Shown here one piece after another: positions 43,889 through 54,718 of a stretch of 64,000 nucleotides of DNA. This DNA is from Fistulifera solaris (taxonomy: Eukaryota; Bacillariophyta; Bacillariophyceae; Naviculales; Stauroneidaceae). The translations under genes and the position numbers were made by a program. The notes beneath the pieces were generated by a model. It saw nothing but the letters and a program-made list of their open reading frames with translations, searched no databases and was not told the DNA's origin. The stretch is taken from the NCBI GenBank assembly GCA_030295235.1, contig AP026129.1, positions 930,001 through 994,000 of the forward strand, given 5' to 3'. The stretch's first letter is position 1, and each line of letters begins with the position of its first letter.

Positions 43889-44036
43889 AAGGCTGAACAC
43901 TTATGCTGCAACCTGTTCGCATTTATGATCACTTCGTCCCGCAGTAATAGCTCGCCTCACTAATATAGGCGCTCTACGTCTATTGTTATGCAAGGTATCC
44001 ATTTTCAAAAGCAAATCGAATCTAGTTAATTGGTTT

Positions 44037-45403
44037 TTACTTGGCCACCGCACACGGTTCACAAAAGTGATCAATAGTATCCAACATGGCTTGTTCATCA
44101 AAGTCCGCCGTGAAGACACAATTGCCCAGTTCCCCTCTCAAGAGAATGAGACGCAACTGCCCATTCGCCACTTTCTTGTCGACACTCATGAGTTTCAGGA
44201 AAGTATCCCGATTCATGGGAGAATCGGAGGGCAAGGCGACCGGGAGCTTGGCCCGTTCCAACAACTTCATCGTGCGTTGCAGGAGTGACTCATCAATCCA
44301 TCCCATTTGGGCACTCATGCGGGCCGCCATGGCAATACCAATTGCAACGGCTTCTCCGTGTAACCATGTTCCGTATCCTGATCCATTTTCAATTGCGTGT
44401 CCGAAGGTATGTCCCAAATTGAGCGTCGCACGGACATCGGCTTCTTTTTCGTCCGCTTTGACGACGGCCGCCTTGTTCAAGCACGACTGCACGACCGCAT
44501 AACGCAAGGCAGCCGGATCGCGTTGCACCAATCGTTCCATATTCTCTTCTAACCATTCAAAAGAGCCGCATCCCGAATCAATCCGTACTTGATAATTTCC
44601 GAAATACCCGATTGCAATTCCCGATCGGGCAGTGTTTCGAGTGTCGCCGTATTGACAAAGACACAAGACGGTTGATGAAAGGCCCCAATCATATTCTTGC
44701 CCAACGCATGATTGACCCCGGTCTTTCCTCCGACACTACTATCGACCATGGCCATGACCGTCGTGGGGATTTGCACAAACGCAATGCCGCGCAAATACAC
44801 GGCGGCCGCAAATCCCACCATGTCACCAATGACACCTCCACCCAACGCCACTAACGTGGACTTGCGATCGAGTCCCAACTCGAGACAGCGATCGAGAATT
44901 TTCTGTAAATTGTTCATATCCTTTTGTTCTTCTCCATCGGGCAACACGAGGGTGTGAATGTCTTTGGCGCGATTGTTGCGTGATAGTAATTGTTGATAGT
45001 GATCCAAGTACGTGGGTGCGATGCGATCGTTGGTAATTAATAAGACTTTTTGCCGGCCAAGTGTTGTTGCAACAAGGTAGCGGCTGTGTCATAAAAAGGT
45101 GAGCGAAGCGAATTAGCAACAAAACGAAACGAATCGAAACGAAACTTAATTCAACTCAACTCAACTCAGTGGACACTTACATTCGTCTTCCGAATATCCT
45201 GTACCGATATAGATGGGATAATCGCGATCATCTTCTAGATCAACTTTTACAATATCGTATTGTTCTTTGCTTTCTAACGTACTACCGAGTGAGGACCCCA
45301 ACACAGTTGATGATGTGGATGGACGGGAAACAATCGTCCAGGCATTCGTTCCGCCCATCATTGACAAAAATAACATCCAGAAGTATGCGATGTAGGCCAT
45401 CAT
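44037..45403 (-). CDS. aroB: 3-dehydroquinate synthase, plastid-targeted
   Basis: Second step of the shikimate pathway (DAHP to 3-dehydroquinate, NAD+ and metal dependent). Exon 1 is 45181-45403 and the second exon 44037-45083 (97-nt intron). The leader ends GGTNA before WTIVSRP, a plastid-type signal with Trp at +1. Motifs: LITNDRIAPTYLD, LPDGEEQKD, GGGVIGDMVGFAAAVYLRGI, PTTVMAMVDSSVGGKTGVN, SEIIKYGLIRD, LNLGHTFGHAIE and HGEAVAIG; metal ligands in these segments are intact. The frame slips at T5 45047-45051 and A4 44559-44562 (each one short). Otherwise full length (about 420 residues). Confidence 0.93.
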
Positions 45404-45904
45404 ATTAATTTATTCAAAACCCTGAAACGTCCTAGAATCAACAAAAGAGACCAACGCCTTTTGTGTGCGCGATGATGCTTATTACTTTTTGCAGTTTTTG
45501 TTTTATTGAATTGTTGTGAATGGCACTACAACCACAAAAATAGAAAAGGGGGCTCAAGCTCAAGTAGTAGTACCAGTTAACTACTGGTACGATAATGTTA
45601 CGAGTTAACAGGATGCCAGTACAAACAGAGTCCCGTGACGACGACTCATGATTAACTCGTCCTTCCTGCGCATCGCGCGCGGTCAGCTGTTTCTCGCCAA
45701 AAGGCGCGAAGTGAGGAGAATTCTTAACGACCAGCCAAACAATCAAGGTTTTCGCAATCACGACAAAACGAACTCCTGCTCACCTCGCTTTATCATATTA
45801 TTTCCTCTTTCAAACACTCCCGAACTCGTACTATTTTGTAATCTATCTATCTCGTTCCTCCTCTGCTTAAAGATCTGCTTAAAGAGGAGCACATACAACT
45901 AAGC
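45404..45904. promoter_or_regulatory. Divergent region between aroB and choline kinase
   Basis: No gene. Holds an inverted repeat GTACCAGT-TAACT-ACTGGTAC (about 45570-45590), one of the dispersed GTACC motifs, in a probable bidirectional promoter. Confidence 0.45.
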
Positions 45905-47026
45905 ATGTTATTATTACGCAACTCGACGAAATCATCGACACGACGACTCGTATTGCCGTACGAAATCCGTCTGCATACTGCACACCGCGATGAACAATTG
46001 GCCCGACTCGTGGCCGAAGCCTTTGCTTTAAATCAACAGTCGTTGCGGATACAACCACTGACGGGAGGATTGTCAAATTCACTTTTTGTGGCGTATCATC
46101 AACAACAACCGGTAGCTTTGATTCGAGTTCATCCGGATCCTCCGTCCAACAATTATCTCCACCACAGCAAGCACAATCCTCCACCCTTTATTGATCACCG
46201 CACCGAAACAAAATTACTCTGTTGGTTGAGTCAACAACATCATTTGGCACCCAAATTATACGGCTCATTTCAAAATGGACGTTTGGAAGAATTTTATCCC
46301 CATCATCAACCGCTTTCGTCGTGTCGTGAGATGATACGTTACGCCCCTGTCATTGCCCAACGCATGGCGCAATTACACGCATTACCACAAGAGATTGTTA
46401 CCATCTCTTGTCAGGAACGGACCCGTCAATGGCTGGCATTGGCGGAGTCGCTCGTCGTGTCGCACGAAAGGGAATTGTCGCCATTCTTGCAAACATTGCG
46501 AGACGAATGGCAGTGGATCGAATCCGTATTATTCCATAATACTTCCGCTGCAACACCCATACAATCCTTCTTGGCCCAACGGGTCTTGACACACGGTGAT
46601 TTACAGTCCCTCAATGTATTAGTTAGCGAAGAGGATACGACCGATGTGCGGATCATTGATTACGAATACGCCAGTTACAGTCCACGGGGATTTGATCTGG
46701 CCAATACGTTTTGTGAGTATTGTGATATGAATCATTTGTGTGCCGATTATGATCGGGAGTATCCGACCACAACAGAACAAAAAGATTTCTTACGGTCGTA
46801 TTTGCACACATTGGGTCAACCGATTCCGAGTGAGGAGTATTTGCAGGAACTGGGCGAACAAGTGGGACGTTATACGGTCGTCTCGCATATCTCTTGGGCT
46901 ATTTGGAGTATTGTACAGCATTTTCAATCTGCACAACGGGAGACATTTGATTATTTGCAATACGCGAGACATCGCTTGGAGGGGAATGCGTTCAGTAAGC
47001 GGCTATTTTGGGCTTTGGAAAGCTAG
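45905..47026 (+). CDS. Choline/ethanolamine kinase
   Basis: An intact single-exon gene of 373 residues. It phosphorylates choline or ethanolamine with ATP, the first step of the Kennedy pathway for PC and PE. Visible are PLTGGLSNSLFVAY (phosphate-loop-like), ALIRVHP, the TETKLLCWLSQ helix, the Brenner motif HGDLQSLNVLV with catalytic Asp and Asn, and the metal-binding IIDYEYASYSPRGFDLANTF. No targeting signal, so cytosolic. Choline versus ethanolamine preference cannot be told. Confidence 0.92.
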   Translation: MLLLRNSTKSSTRRLVLPYEIRLHTAHRDEQLARLVAEAFALNQQSLRIQPLTGGLSNSLFVAYHQQQPVALIRVHPDPPSNNYLHHSKHNPPPFIDHRTETKLLCWLSQQHHLAPKLYGSFQNGRLEEFYPHHQPLSSCREMIRYAPVIAQRMAQLHALPQEIVTISCQERTRQWLALAESLVVSHERELSPFLQTLRDEWQWIESVLFHNTSAATPIQSFLAQRVLTHGDLQSLNVLVSEEDTTDVRIIDYEYASYSPRGFDLANTFCEYCDMNHLCADYDREYPTTTEQKDFLRSYLHTLGQPIPSEEYLQELGEQVGRYTVVSHISWAIWSIVQHFQSAQRETFDYLQYARHRLEGNAFSKRLFWALES

Positions 47027-47100
47027 TGCTTTGTCTTAGTACAATGATTAGAAGCTATTTGTTTCACTCTATTGTTATTCATTCGATTCAAATACTTCCT

Positions 47101-48651
47101 CTAAAAATCTTCTAACCCATATGGATCAAACTCATCCAGATTCTCATCGCCTAATGCAAATACTGATGCTAAATTCGACCGTGTTCCTTCTTCATCTCCG
47201 TACAGGAAATCATACAAATCGCGACGTTCTTCTCGAAGCTGCTCTTTGTCACCATTCTTCGACTTTGCCAATTTCTTCTTCTGCTGGTTCGGAGCGCTGT
47301 GACTGCTGCTAGAACTCTTAACGCGCGGTTTATCGGTGATCGAGAATTCGAACTCATCGTCGTCGTCTTCGTCGTCTTCGTCATCCAAGTCCATTAACAT
47401 TTTGGAAGCCACGGCTACAGGTCGTACCGCGGCTGGGCGAAGAGCTGGCGTTGCCTTCTCTTTTGGTTTCCTTGGCGAAACTACCTTGATGGTTTCCGCT
47501 TTTCCCAGTCCACGGGGTCGTAATTGGCGCAAGGAGTCACTGGTGGATGTTAACAGCGAAGGAGGCGCAGATGCTCGGGGGACTGCAGGACCAGCCGGTT
47601 TGTTTCTCTTCCGTCTCGGGGGCAATGTAGTCCCACGTTCGGCCGCCGCTTCTCTTCTTTGCTTGGAAATGGCCTCTAGTGTACGTTTGCGATATTCAGC
47701 ATCTTGCCATTTAGCTTTCATAGCGGAGCTGATTTTTTCACGATGCGTGTCGCGATTGGCGGCGCCCATTTTCTCCAACATGGCGGAACGGAATTCGTCG
47801 TCTTGCCATTTCCTTTTGAGTGTTTCACTAATTTTTTGACGAACATGCTCCTGTGAGTTCCCAGCACCCGTCTTTGCCAGCATGGTGGCCCGGTATTCCG
47901 GGTCTTCAGACCAACGTTTTCTCAACGAGGCTGATATCTTGGCTCTTGTCTCTTCCGAGTGGCTGAAACCTCTTCGAACTTTCGAAGGATCAACATTGCG
48001 TTTCCCGTCTATTTCACCAGATGCATACTTTTCTTTCAAAATGGAACTGATTTTCTGTTTTGTTTCTGGTGTGTGACGATAACCTCCTTTTTCGGTTAGA
48101 CGGGCTCTCCGTTCTCTGTCTTTCGCGGCGCGCTCTCGTTTCTTTTGTTCGTTGTATTCTTCTTCCGTAAGTCCTAGATTTTTTAATTTTTCGAGAAAAC
48201 GTTCACGATTCTTGGCCCTGACGCCTGCCGCAATCCGAGCTTTGACCTCCTCCGAACGTTGCTGACCTTTGTTCCATGGTGTCTTGCCTTTGTTAGCTTG
48301 CGATATTTTGGCCTTGGAGGCACTGGTGTGAGTGTATCCCCCATTTTTGGTCGGTCTCGGTACATCGTCTTGATCGAGTTGATGAAAGAGTTCATCCAGG
48401 TCACCATCATTCGTCAAATTGATTCCGTTTATTCGATATGTGGAGACATATTCTGTTTGCGAGGAGGAGTCGATCGTAGCTCGCAAGTGCTGCAAACTAG
48501 GACTTAGCACCTTTCTGTAAAAATCGGTCGTCTGGTATAGACACCTCCTCGTTGTCGGTCGAAACGCATGAACCCAAACCAAATTGAGAAACAGCAAAGT
48601 ATGTGGCAATTTCACGATATTTCGTCGCATGCGAGACTGTGAGCGCTTCAT
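47101..48651 (-). CDS. NUMOD3-repeat protein, plastid-targeted
   Basis: About 516 residues in one frame. A hydrophobic leader ends WVHA followed by FRPTTRR, a plastid-type signal. The central part has repeats of the nuclease-associated modular domain 3: TSASKAKISQANKGKTPWNKG, then HTPETKQKISSILKEKY, HSEETRAKISASLRKRW, HVRQKISETLKRKW and HREKISSAMKAKW. Each ends in a basic/aromatic helix. NUMOD3 modules bind DNA in homing endonucleases, but no GIY-YIG or HNH nuclease is present. The C-terminal part is Lys/Pro-rich, then strongly acidic (DLDDEDDEDDDDEFEF). A nucleoid or RNA-binding function in the plastid is inferred. Confidence 0.8.
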   Translation of the reverse strand: MKRSQSRMRRNIVKLPHTLLFLNLVWVHAFRPTTRRCLYQTTDFYRKVLSPSLQHLRATIDSSSQTEYVSTYRINGINLTNDGDLDELFHQLDQDDVPRPTKNGGYTHTSASKAKISQANKGKTPWNKGQQRSEEVKARIAAGVRAKNRERFLEKLKNLGLTEEEYNEQKKRERAAKDRERRARLTEKGGYRHTPETKQKISSILKEKYASGEIDGKRNVDPSKVRRGFSHSEETRAKISASLRKRWSEDPEYRATMLAKTGAGNSQEHVRQKISETLKRKWQDDEFRSAMLEKMGAANRDTHREKISSAMKAKWQDAEYRKRTLEAISKQRREAAAERGTTLPPRRKRNKPAGPAVPRASAPPSLLTSTSDSLRQLRPRGLGKAETIKVVSPRKPKEKATPALRPAAVRPVAVASKMLMDLDDEDDEDDDDEFEFSITDKPRVKSSSSSHSAPNQQKKKLAKSKNGDKEQLREERRDLYDFLYGDEEGTRSNLASVFALGDENLDEFDPYGLEDF

Positions 48652-49366
48652 CGTCTCGTTCGTTTTGATTTCCCTCAGGATCAGAACGGCTTTTCTCGAG
48701 TAGAGTGACAAAGACTTTCACGCTGAAGGCTTCCTATGATATTATTATCCTTTGGTATGTTGAATGAAAGGATGGTCGATTGACCGATCCACGGCGGAAT
48801 TGATGGGTCGACTTAATAACTTTCTTGGAATTTTTTTTGTGCGGTTGGCGGACGGCGATGAGGACGTTTTTTTCTAGATGGCCCAACGCCCAAACCGCAA
48901 TGCTCCGCAATGTGTACTTGTACCTGGCGCAGACAGACGTAGAAGTCGTAGCGTTATAGGTCCAGCAATGACTCAGCCACTGACGTACCCCACGAGTGTA
49001 TAAAATAAAGAGTAGCATGCTTATCTTTCCGGTACTAACTATCTTGTCTTCGTACGTACGTCGATCACTTGAACCACAATGAAATTGAGACAGGTACCGG
49101 GTACCGGTACCAGGTAAAGCCACTCTAGTTAGGAGAGTAAAATTTAGTACCGGTCCCACATAGCTTCTAGCGATCCCGCGCTTCGCGCTCGAAAACTTTG
49201 GATACGCACGTCCAACGTCAAGTTGGTCGATGCAATTGAATGCTATCCGACCATCGTTGGGAGGAGAACAAAAGCCGAGAAACAATTGCGTTCGAAATCA
49301 CTGAGATCAGTACTTGTAGATCAACAAATAAATCTTTTCCTTTGACACATACAGAATTCAGAGATC
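48652..49366. other. Divergent intergenic region
   Basis: No supported gene; a 183-codon minus-strand ORF here is composition-driven. Contains the strongest copy of the GTACC motif (CAGGTACCGGGTACCGGTAC at 49091-49110, then CAGGTAA). Confidence 0.45.
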
Positions 49367-51320
49367 ATGAAATTTAGTAATGTAGCCGTTCTCATGGCCA
49401 TCGCGCCTTTTGCGTCGGCATTCACCGTCCCACAGTCTGCCAAATTCCAACCAAGCGTTGCGAGACAAACGGACATGCGCATGTCGTTGGCTGATTTGGA
49501 AGCCAAGTTACTCACTGAGGAACCAGAGAAGAAAAAAGGCTGTCAAGGTTGAAAAACCAAAGCCTGCTCCTAAGCCCAAGGTTGAGAAGCCAAAACCAGT
49601 CAAGGCAGAAAAGCCAAAACCAGAACCCAAGCCCGAAAAACCCAAACCAGAGCCCAAAGCTAAGAAGCCGAAACCAGAGCCAAAGGCCAAGCCAGTGCCT
49701 AAGCCTGAAACACCAAAGGTTGCCGTGCCGGAGGTAAAAATTCCCGAAATCCCTTTGCTTCCAAAGAGGGCTGCGAAACCGGCACCGAAACCGGCCCCCG
49801 CGCCCAAGCCGGTTGTGGCAGCGTCCTCGTCGGATGCTTCTCCTTTGACCGGTGTAGCTCTGGGTGCTGCACCTTTGGCCTTGGCCGGTCTTGGAGCACT
49901 GGCAGCGGCTCGTGGTGCACTATCGGATACGTTGGCGCGTCGTGAACAAATTCAAAAGGAAATTGCTGCCGCCGAAGCCGCCAAGGCCAAGAAGAAAGCC
50001 GAAGCGGAAGTTGACTTTGGTGGAGTTGTGACCGCAGCGGTAGGTATCGGGATATCTCTCATTTGTGTGTGGTTGAGAAAAGTATTCTGACACCTTGGCA
50101 CTTTACAGGGTCTTCTTGGAGCTGGTACACTTTCTTTGGGTCTCATCTTATCGGGAGTGACGGGCAGTGGACAGGAATTTAGCCTTCCATCACTGCCGAC
50201 TCCTGCCCCAAAGACTCAGTCTGCCCCTGTTGCCAAGAAGGTGAGTGAGCCCAAAGCACCCTCGGCTATTGATATTAAGAGAGCTGAGCTCGATGCCGCC
50301 CGCAAAGCCCGCTACGATGCTAAGCGTGCCGAGCAAGAGGCCAAGCTTGCCGCCAACAAGGCCGAGAAAGCTGCCAAGAAGAAGACACAGGAATTACAAG
50401 AAACGGATCCTTTTGGTAAGTTACCCGTCTGGTCTGGTGTCCCATTGCAACGATCGTTTTCTAACCTACGCCGTCGTTCTAGCTGCCCTTTTGGAAAAGA
50501 CACAATTGGATGCTACTACCGCTTCTACTGCTGAAAAGAACGCCGCCACAGCCGAAAAGGCCGTTGAAGCTGCAGCCAAGAAGGCCGAAAAGGATGCTGC
50601 CATCGCGAAAGAGAAAGCCGCCAAGGTGAGTTTGACGTGTCGCGTACTATCTTGACTATTCCTCTTGCACACCACTAACACTCTTTGTGAAGGCCGCCGC
50701 TGAAATGGAAATTGCTCTCAAAAGGAAATGCAGGCAGCTAAGTCAAAGGATGAAAAGGCTGTTGCAGCTGCACAAAAGGAAATCGAAAAGGCGACGGTTG
50801 CTAAAGATGAAGCCATCGAAGCTGCTGAAAAGGCCAAGGCCGACAAAGCTGCTGAAGCCAAGGCTGCTGCTGAAGGTAAGGATTTTTTGTATGGGTAATA
50901 GTATTGACAAGGAATCGGTATCTCAACTGTTTTGTACAGCTGCCAGAGCTGAAAAGGCGGCCAAGGAAGCTGAGAAGAAACTTGCCGCAGATAAGGCTGC
51001 TGCAGAAAAATGGCCGCTGAAAAGTCGGCAGCTGAAAAGAAGGCCGCTGAAGGTACGTGAAACCGTTGTTGGCTATTGCAAAAGCAATTTATCTACTTGA
51101 TACCTCACTTTTCCATCGTTTAGCCAAAGCTGCTGAGGCAGTCGCTGCCGAAAAAGCCGCCGCTGATGCCAAGGCTAAGGCTGCCGTTGCCACAGCCAAG
51201 GCTGAGACCCCCGCTGCCGCTCCTGCTGAAGTGGCATCTTCAGCTGCAGGTGGGCGAGTTTTGCCGAAGGAAGAAGTTAGTGCCGAGACTCTTGCTCTTA
51301 TCAAATCACTCAAGAAGTAA
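49367..51320 (+). CDS. Plastid-targeted Lys/Ala/Glu-rich coiled-coil protein with a membrane segment
   Basis: Six exons: 49367-50039, 50109-50415, 50483-50625, 50693-50875, 50940-51052 and 51124-51320; introns of 64-71 nt. The leader MKFSNVAVLMAIAPFASA-FTVPQ carries the ASAF plastid motif. A KPKPEPKPEKPKPEPK-type low-complexity arm is followed by a hydrophobic stretch (GVALGAAPLALAGLGALAAA), a short helical part, a second hydrophobic stretch (GLLGAGTLSLGLILSGV) and a long Ala/Lys/Glu coiled coil. Suspect runs: A6 49532-49537 (extra), A4 50720-50723 and A5 51006-51010 (short). The most intron-rich gene here. Possibly a plastid membrane scaffold; function unknown. Confidence 0.75.
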
Positions 51321-51840
51321 ATTTTCTTACTTTTACAATGGCTGCAGATTAACAAGCGCACGATTTGACGTAACAGCTAGTATGACTAATTCACATATTA
51401 TTGGATCCTTCATCATTTTGCAAGCAGTCATCTTTTTCTATTCGTAGCCGCCATAGACAATTTTTCCCCAATTCTGACTGAACTAGAATCCAGTCCCTTG
51501 CCCATTATTTGTGCTATTACTCGGTTATAATGAGTTTCTGCTACGTACACGACTCAAAACTAGAAGCAGTCCCAAAAATATGACGGCATGTTGACGTTGA
51601 TGCATGAATTCCGTCGTTGTTCACGAAAAGCCCAACACATAAAGTATCAACTGTAAATGAACTTACGCTAAACAACCCTTCACTTCCGGATGGTTTGATT
51701 TTGATTGCGATTAAAAGTTTGACCGCTTTGTACATCGCCATCGTCAAAGATTTCGCATTGTTGCATTAACTGAAATCTCACAAAAGCGTTTTTCTTTTGA
51801 GATTGCACGTGTCCAAACCGCAACCATTCGGACCAACAAA
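51321..51840. other. Gene-free stretch
   Basis: Between two plastid coiled-coil genes. Short ORFs only. Confidence 0.35.
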
Positions 51841-52710
51841 ATGGTCGTTTTAGGGTTTCTTTATATCGCGACCTTGTCATCGACTGGCCAAGCCTTTTTG
51901 GTACCAAGGATACCCACTCATAGCGTACCGACTTCTCTTTTCGTTCGACCGGAAGACTTTGCCGCCGGGCGGATACAGCCGGCGGTACCACTGCGTGGAA
52001 CGCCGGAAGTAGAAGAGATGCGGAGACAAACCGAGCTACGCCAAGCGGAAGCCAAGGCCCTAGAACAACAAATAGTCAATCGACGCAAGGCGGAACGTAG
52101 AGATGCGGAGGAAGATTTTTTCGAAAGAAAGTACGCCGAACAATATCAAAGAACACGGGAAGCGGCCAATCGAGAGGCACTCGAAGGACAACGGAAGCTT
52201 GAAATAGAGCAGGTATTGCTACAGGAAGAGCGCCAGCAACAGTTGCAACAAGATGCAATATTGGAAAAGGCTTTATTAGAACAACAGGATGTAGCACGGA
52301 AACAACAATTGCTTCTCAACGATTTGGAAGCAGTACGGAAAAGGAGAGAAGAATACAGACGGGAGAATGAATATCTTGGTGAAGAGAAAGAGGACACATT
52401 ACAATCTCAACGAACAAAATTAAAGGAAGGTGAGACCAAGTTGTCTTCGTCAACCTCCTTTGTACGTAGTCCGGTCGCCAAATCAAATCTTCCTCTATTC
52501 TCCTTACCGGCCACTGCCATCTTGGGAGGACTTTTCGCGCTGCGGAGTAGAGATCAGACACAGAAAGAAGTAGAGAAGCTATTGCAAAGAAACTTGGTAC
52601 AGCGAAGCAATCAAAAATTCGGCAAGTCGAAGAATCAAAAGGAAACCGAAAAGGCCTTTGAGGCCACTTTGTTGCGAAGAAAAAGGAGATTACTGATTAT
52701 GGAAACTTAG
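51841..52710 (+). CDS. Plastid-targeted coiled-coil protein with FVxPEDFxAG module (A)
   Basis: An intact 289-residue ORF. The leader ends TGQA-FLVPRIP, a plastid signal. At about residue 38 comes FVRPEDFAAGRIQPAVPLR, shared with the next gene. Then follow about 160 residues of Glu/Gln/Arg coiled coil (LRQAEAKALEQQIVNRRKAE and on), a hydrophobic segment (LFSLPATAILGGLFAL) and a basic helix (EVEKLLQRNL). This suggests an anchored plastid protein with a long soluble rod. No known family. Confidence 0.75.
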   Translation: MVVLGFLYIATLSSTGQAFLVPRIPTHSVPTSLFVRPEDFAAGRIQPAVPLRGTPEVEEMRRQTELRQAEAKALEQQIVNRRKAERRDAEEDFFERKYAEQYQRTREAANREALEGQRKLEIEQVLLQEERQQQLQQDAILEKALLEQQDVARKQQLLLNDLEAVRKRREEYRRENEYLGEEKEDTLQSQRTKLKEGETKLSSSTSFVRSPVAKSNLPLFSLPATAILGGLFALRSRDQTQKEVEKLLQRNLVQRSNQKFGKSKNQKETEKAFEATLLRRKRRLLIMET

Positions 52711-53262
52711 CCGTGGTACGCCTATTTGCCAATTGTAGTGGAGGCCATTTTTGCGACACTAACATGTTATGTCTTTTGACAGGCGTTGTTTGCAAGCTCG
52801 ATTTTCGCCGAGCTGGGCATCGTTGTTTTAAAAGGAAGCGCGGCAATGTAAATACGGTAATTCCTCACACAGGAATAGAGGCTTTTGTGGAACAAGTTTT
52901 GGTTTCTTTTTGGAGTTGACTCGATGATTATTGTATGTTTAGGCTAGGGGAGGCTAGGTGCGACGTGTGGGTGAGACCGTCAAACTTCAACCGTTATCAT
53001 CGGTAGGTCGCTTCGGTTTTAAAAGACCCTATGATTGTGCCCCGTTTTCGTCATTCGTCATGTTTTTTCCTTCCCCCGCAACAAAACATCCACGACGATA
53101 AAACCATGGACATGACATTCAAGTAGTCTGCCAGGTATTACTCCGTAGTACAATACTATGAACGACAGTTTCTTCTTTCGAAGTGAGGAATAAGATTAGA
53201 GAAAGTTTATCTTAGACGCTAAGCACACTTGTTTCGGCCGAGTGCTTTAAGCTGCGACAAAG
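52711..53262. other. Gene-free stretch
   Basis: No coding sequence supported. Contains ATTACTCCGTAGTACAATAC near 53138-53157, a CGGAGTA-type inverted repeat. Confidence 0.35.
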
Positions 53263-54530
53263 ATGCGTGTCATTTCATTCGGCTCCCAAATTTGTCTTTG
53301 TTTCTCGTTCGTCCAACAAGCCTCTATCCGGAGACACGGGATGGCGATCTTTGTTCAACCGGAAGATTTCTCGGCTGGGACGATTCGAGAAGCACTTCCC
53401 TATCGTGTTCCACAGGGCGAGACGAGTACCGAAGGCAAGAAGATTAGTGAGAATGCGTCATTTCTTAAACCCTCTTCTCCTCTAGGTGTACAGCCGATTG
53501 AGCCAAAATTTATGGCTTCTGCACCTCTTCCATCCGAAATTGAAGCAGAAAGAAAAAAGAAAAGCACGCGGAGGCATTGAAAAGGAGCTAGAAGCCATGG
53601 AGAAGCGAATCGTACAAAGAAAAGAAGATGCTTTGCGAGAAGCTCGACAAAAGAGGGCAATTATGTTTCAGGAAGAAGCAGCTCTCGCGGAAGCTGAGAA
53701 AAAACGTGCGACAGCCGACAAAGAGGCTGAAGTGAAACGTCTGGTGGCGGAGAAATTGGATTCTGTCAAAAATGAAGAGGAGGCCCAAAGAGCGGAAGCA
53801 GCGAGCCTTCAAGCCGACGCCGAAAAAGAAATCGCCGCATCAAGAGCTCAAAAAGCGGAAGAGGAAGCATATGAAGCGCAACGTCGTTCAGAGAAAGCTC
53901 AACAAGAAGTAGAAGAGTTTCGACGGAAAGCAGAAAAAGATTTAGAAGAAGCACGTCGGCAAGCTCAAGAATACGCCGACCAGGCGAGATTGGAACGAGA
54001 GCAGAAAGTAGCAGAGATACAGCTAGAGGCTGAGACGAAACTTGAGGCGGCAAAGCTAGAAAAACGAGAACATAGATTCGTTCATAAATTCAAAAGAAGA
54101 GCTAGCTGTTGAGGAACAAGGCAACCCATTAGAAGCTTCAGACGAGAATTTCATCGAACAAACAGAGCTTGTAAACTCGTCGGACCCGGTCGAAGAGACT
54201 CTAAGTCTTGCGATAGAGAAGATGGACCAATTCGACTCGCCTCTGCTTCCGCTTGAAACCATTGAATCTACTGAACCATTCACATCACCTGTATCAGTCT
54301 CCACCGTACGAATTGCTACCTCCGGTCTTGGTTTTGCGGCACTACCATTTGCCGCATTCGTTGGCGGTACGGTAGCATTCCGCAACCATCGAATCAAGAA
54401 ACAATTGGAAAGACATGTAACACTACGGGAGTTTTCTAAAGAATATATAGAGGAACTGGCAGAGGAAGAATCAAATCGTTTGCAGGTGAGTGCTGTTGAG
54501 AATTGTGATGAGAATACAAACTATTTCTAA
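53263..54530 (+). CDS. Coiled-coil protein with FVxPEDFxAG module (B), paralogue of the previous gene
   Basis: About 420 residues. The start MRVISFGSQICLCFSFVQQA is a probable signal peptide, though without a clear Phe at +1. FVQPEDFSAGTIREALPYR matches module A. A long coiled coil (EALREARQKRAIMFQEEAAL and on) is followed by an acidic part and a hydrophobic segment (GLGFAALPFAAFVGGTVAF) with a basic helix (NHRIKKQLERHV), the same end as paralogue A. Suspect runs: A6 53553-53558 and A4 54092-54095 (each one extra). The last codons may be an unspliced intron (GTGAGT at about 54486), so the C terminus is uncertain. Confidence 0.7.
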
Positions 54531-54718
54531 TTTTCTGTCAAGTTTTTCTTTTGGGCGAGTATCACTACTGCTTTCGGTATGGCAACTCTGCAACTGTGAT
54601 GTAGAAGGGACACTTTTCGCTAGCACTGGTTCATTCCCACGAGACGGAGATCGCAGCTACACAGCGCATGGAACTAAACTAATAAGGCAAATAATAATAA
54701 TAACACGGTATTCCTCCT

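Larger units (their letters stand above)
43079..44036. other. Intergenic region with minisatellite
   Basis: About 950 bp without a convincing full gene. It contains the tandem repeat (43644-43888) and a small minus-strand ORF (43377-43556), listed separately. Confidence 0.5.

Noticed and set aside
43598-43928. Three overlapping ORFs across the minisatellite
   Set aside because: The 34-bp unit rotates through all frames, so open frames there reflect the repeat, not coding.
44086-44502. Plus-strand ORF opposite aroB
   Set aside because: Antisense shadow of a well-supported dehydroquinate synthase.
48734-49285. 183-codon minus-strand ORF
   Set aside because: No domain, no targeting signal; it is crossed by the non-coding GTACC motif and looks like chance.
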